Shown: in pieces, positions 63,236-64,000 of the stretch
Position numbering within the stretch: the first letter of the stretch is position 1
Layout of the letters: each line of letters opens with the position of its first letter
Source of the DNA: Mrakia gelida
Lineage: Eukaryota; Basidiomycota; Tremellomycetes; Cystofilobasidiales; Mrakiaceae
Direction: 5' to 3'
Assembly: GCA_024345305.1 (NCBI GenBank)
Contig: BRON01000002.1
Location: forward strand, 2,542,001 to 2,606,000
DNA: 64,000 bases
The notes under the pieces: generated by a model
Told to the model about the DNA's origin: nothing
Databases searched by the model: none
The model's input: the letters and a program-made list of their open reading frames with translations, nothing else
Translations under genes and position numbers: made by a program

Positions 63236-64000
63236 ATGGACCTCCCTTCCGCCCTCACTCGAATAGCAGACCTGGAAGCTCGCCTCGCCATCGCGGAATC
63301 CAAACGAGATACCTTCTCGAGGATAGCGAGGACCAGCCTGGATGTTGCTCGACATCTCCGAACGCTCGCCGAGAAGGAGTGGGCTGAGACTCCCTCGAGG
63401 GAGCCGTTTTGGATGCTAGAGGAGGATCAGGAGGGCTGGGAGGGGCTGGTGGAGGGGACGGAGGTGAAGGCTGAGGGGAGTAGGAGATGGATAAAGAAGG
63501 AGGTGAGTGTTGAGGAAGCTGATGGGAGGGATGCTTGGGGGAGGGACGGGATGAAGGAGATGTCGAGCTGAAGCTCACACCTCATCCCTTCTTTGTCGTT
63601 CAACAGCTCCATCCCTTCGAGCCTTACCATGTTTGGAAACCTTTCACTCGAGCCTTCCCAGCAGAGATCATCGCGGAAATAGCTCTCCACTCGGATCGTG
63701 CAACCCTGGGAGCAATCTCTCGGCTGTCCTTCTCGCACCTCGCCTACTTCCAACCTCGCCTCCTTCGATCGATCTCGCTTCGGGAACCACCAAGAAGAGG
63801 CAAACTCATACGGAAACAGATATGATGGGCAGACTGTCGAAGCTGTTTGGCGAAAGAGTGAGTGTATATCGTCGTTTCAGTAATGTCTCCAGCGAAACCT
63901 CGAACTCACGCTCGTCCTCCCTCTCTCGGCCCTCTCCCTCGCATCCCTTCAAGGCCGGTCCTCCCCTCTCCCCTCGCATCCTTCCCCTCCTGTCTCTTCA
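63236..64000 (+). CDS. F-box-like protein, 5' part only
   Basis: Exon 1 reads MDLPSALTRIADLEARLAIA and continues as a coiled-coil-like helix (RDTFSRIARTSLDVARHLRT), ending WIKKE. A short intron (63500-63605 region, with a ctgaag/ctgatg branch area) leads to LHPFEPYHVWKPFTRAFPAE with IIAEIALHSDRATLGAISRL and PRLLRSISL, an F-box-like helical start. The frame meets TGA at 63822-63824, so another intron probably begins before that and the gene runs off the window. Such proteins usually act as substrate adaptors of SCF ubiquitin ligases. An ATG at 63151 in another frame may be an upstream ORF. Confidence 0.55.

Noticed and set aside
1..64000. CRISPR arrays, bacterial operons or prokaryotic defence islands
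   Set aside because: No regularly spaced direct repeats with unique spacers are present; intron-rich genes show this is eukaryotic DNA.

Overview
The window is eukaryotic nuclear DNA from a fungus, most likely a basidiomycete yeast of the Pucciniomycotina (Microbotryomycetes type). Genes are dense, on both strands, and cut by many introns of about 50-120 nt. These introns open with GTGAG or GTTCGT, carry a near-invariant CTGAC branch site and close with CAG. The proteins are fungal: Zn2Cys6 regulator, Dal5-type permease, NAD-dependent glutamate dehydrogenase of the long fungal type, NatC subunit, SF3b4. The lineage call is an inference. Exon joins were read by eye, so starts, ends and intron borders are predictions.

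Left end (1-5.0 kb): two inverted copies of a ~320-bp repeat bracket an intact DUF4140/DUF4139 gene. The left copy is split by a ~970-bp hAT-like element. The right copy ends exactly at a 3'-truncated tRNA-Ile-like sequence.

5.1-17.3 kb: a 6-phosphogluconate-dehydrogenase-like/DUF1932 gene, NAD-glutamate dehydrogenase GDH2, a GNAT-like ankyrin protein, and mitochondrial QRI7. 17.5-28.0 kb: a secreted type-B carboxylesterase, a Zn2Cys6 regulator and a Dal5-family transporter, which may form a small catabolic cluster.

28.7-37.0 kb: a gene joining a BRCT domain to a LigD-type 3'-phosphoesterase domain. One of its introns holds a complete, very recent Ty1/copia retrotransposon (29557-35253) with two identical 382-bp LTRs, a GCGAG target duplication, an apparent half-tRNA-Lys primer site, and a gag-pol frame interrupted by a single TGA.

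38.0-53.6 kb: a large unrecognised gene with two compensating apparent frameshifts, glutamine synthetase GLN1, a small Lys-rich protein, RPL30, and a GH3 beta-glucosidase with two in-frame stops that looks like a recent pseudogene. 54.7-64.0 kb: a BRCT protein, SF3B4, NatC subunit NAA35 (Mak10), and the 5' end of an F-box-like gene.

The most unusual genome-scale signal is the 8-bp palindrome GACGCGTC. It occurs about 30 times against one or two expected, mostly inside introns. No CRISPR array, operon or prokaryotic defence system is present.
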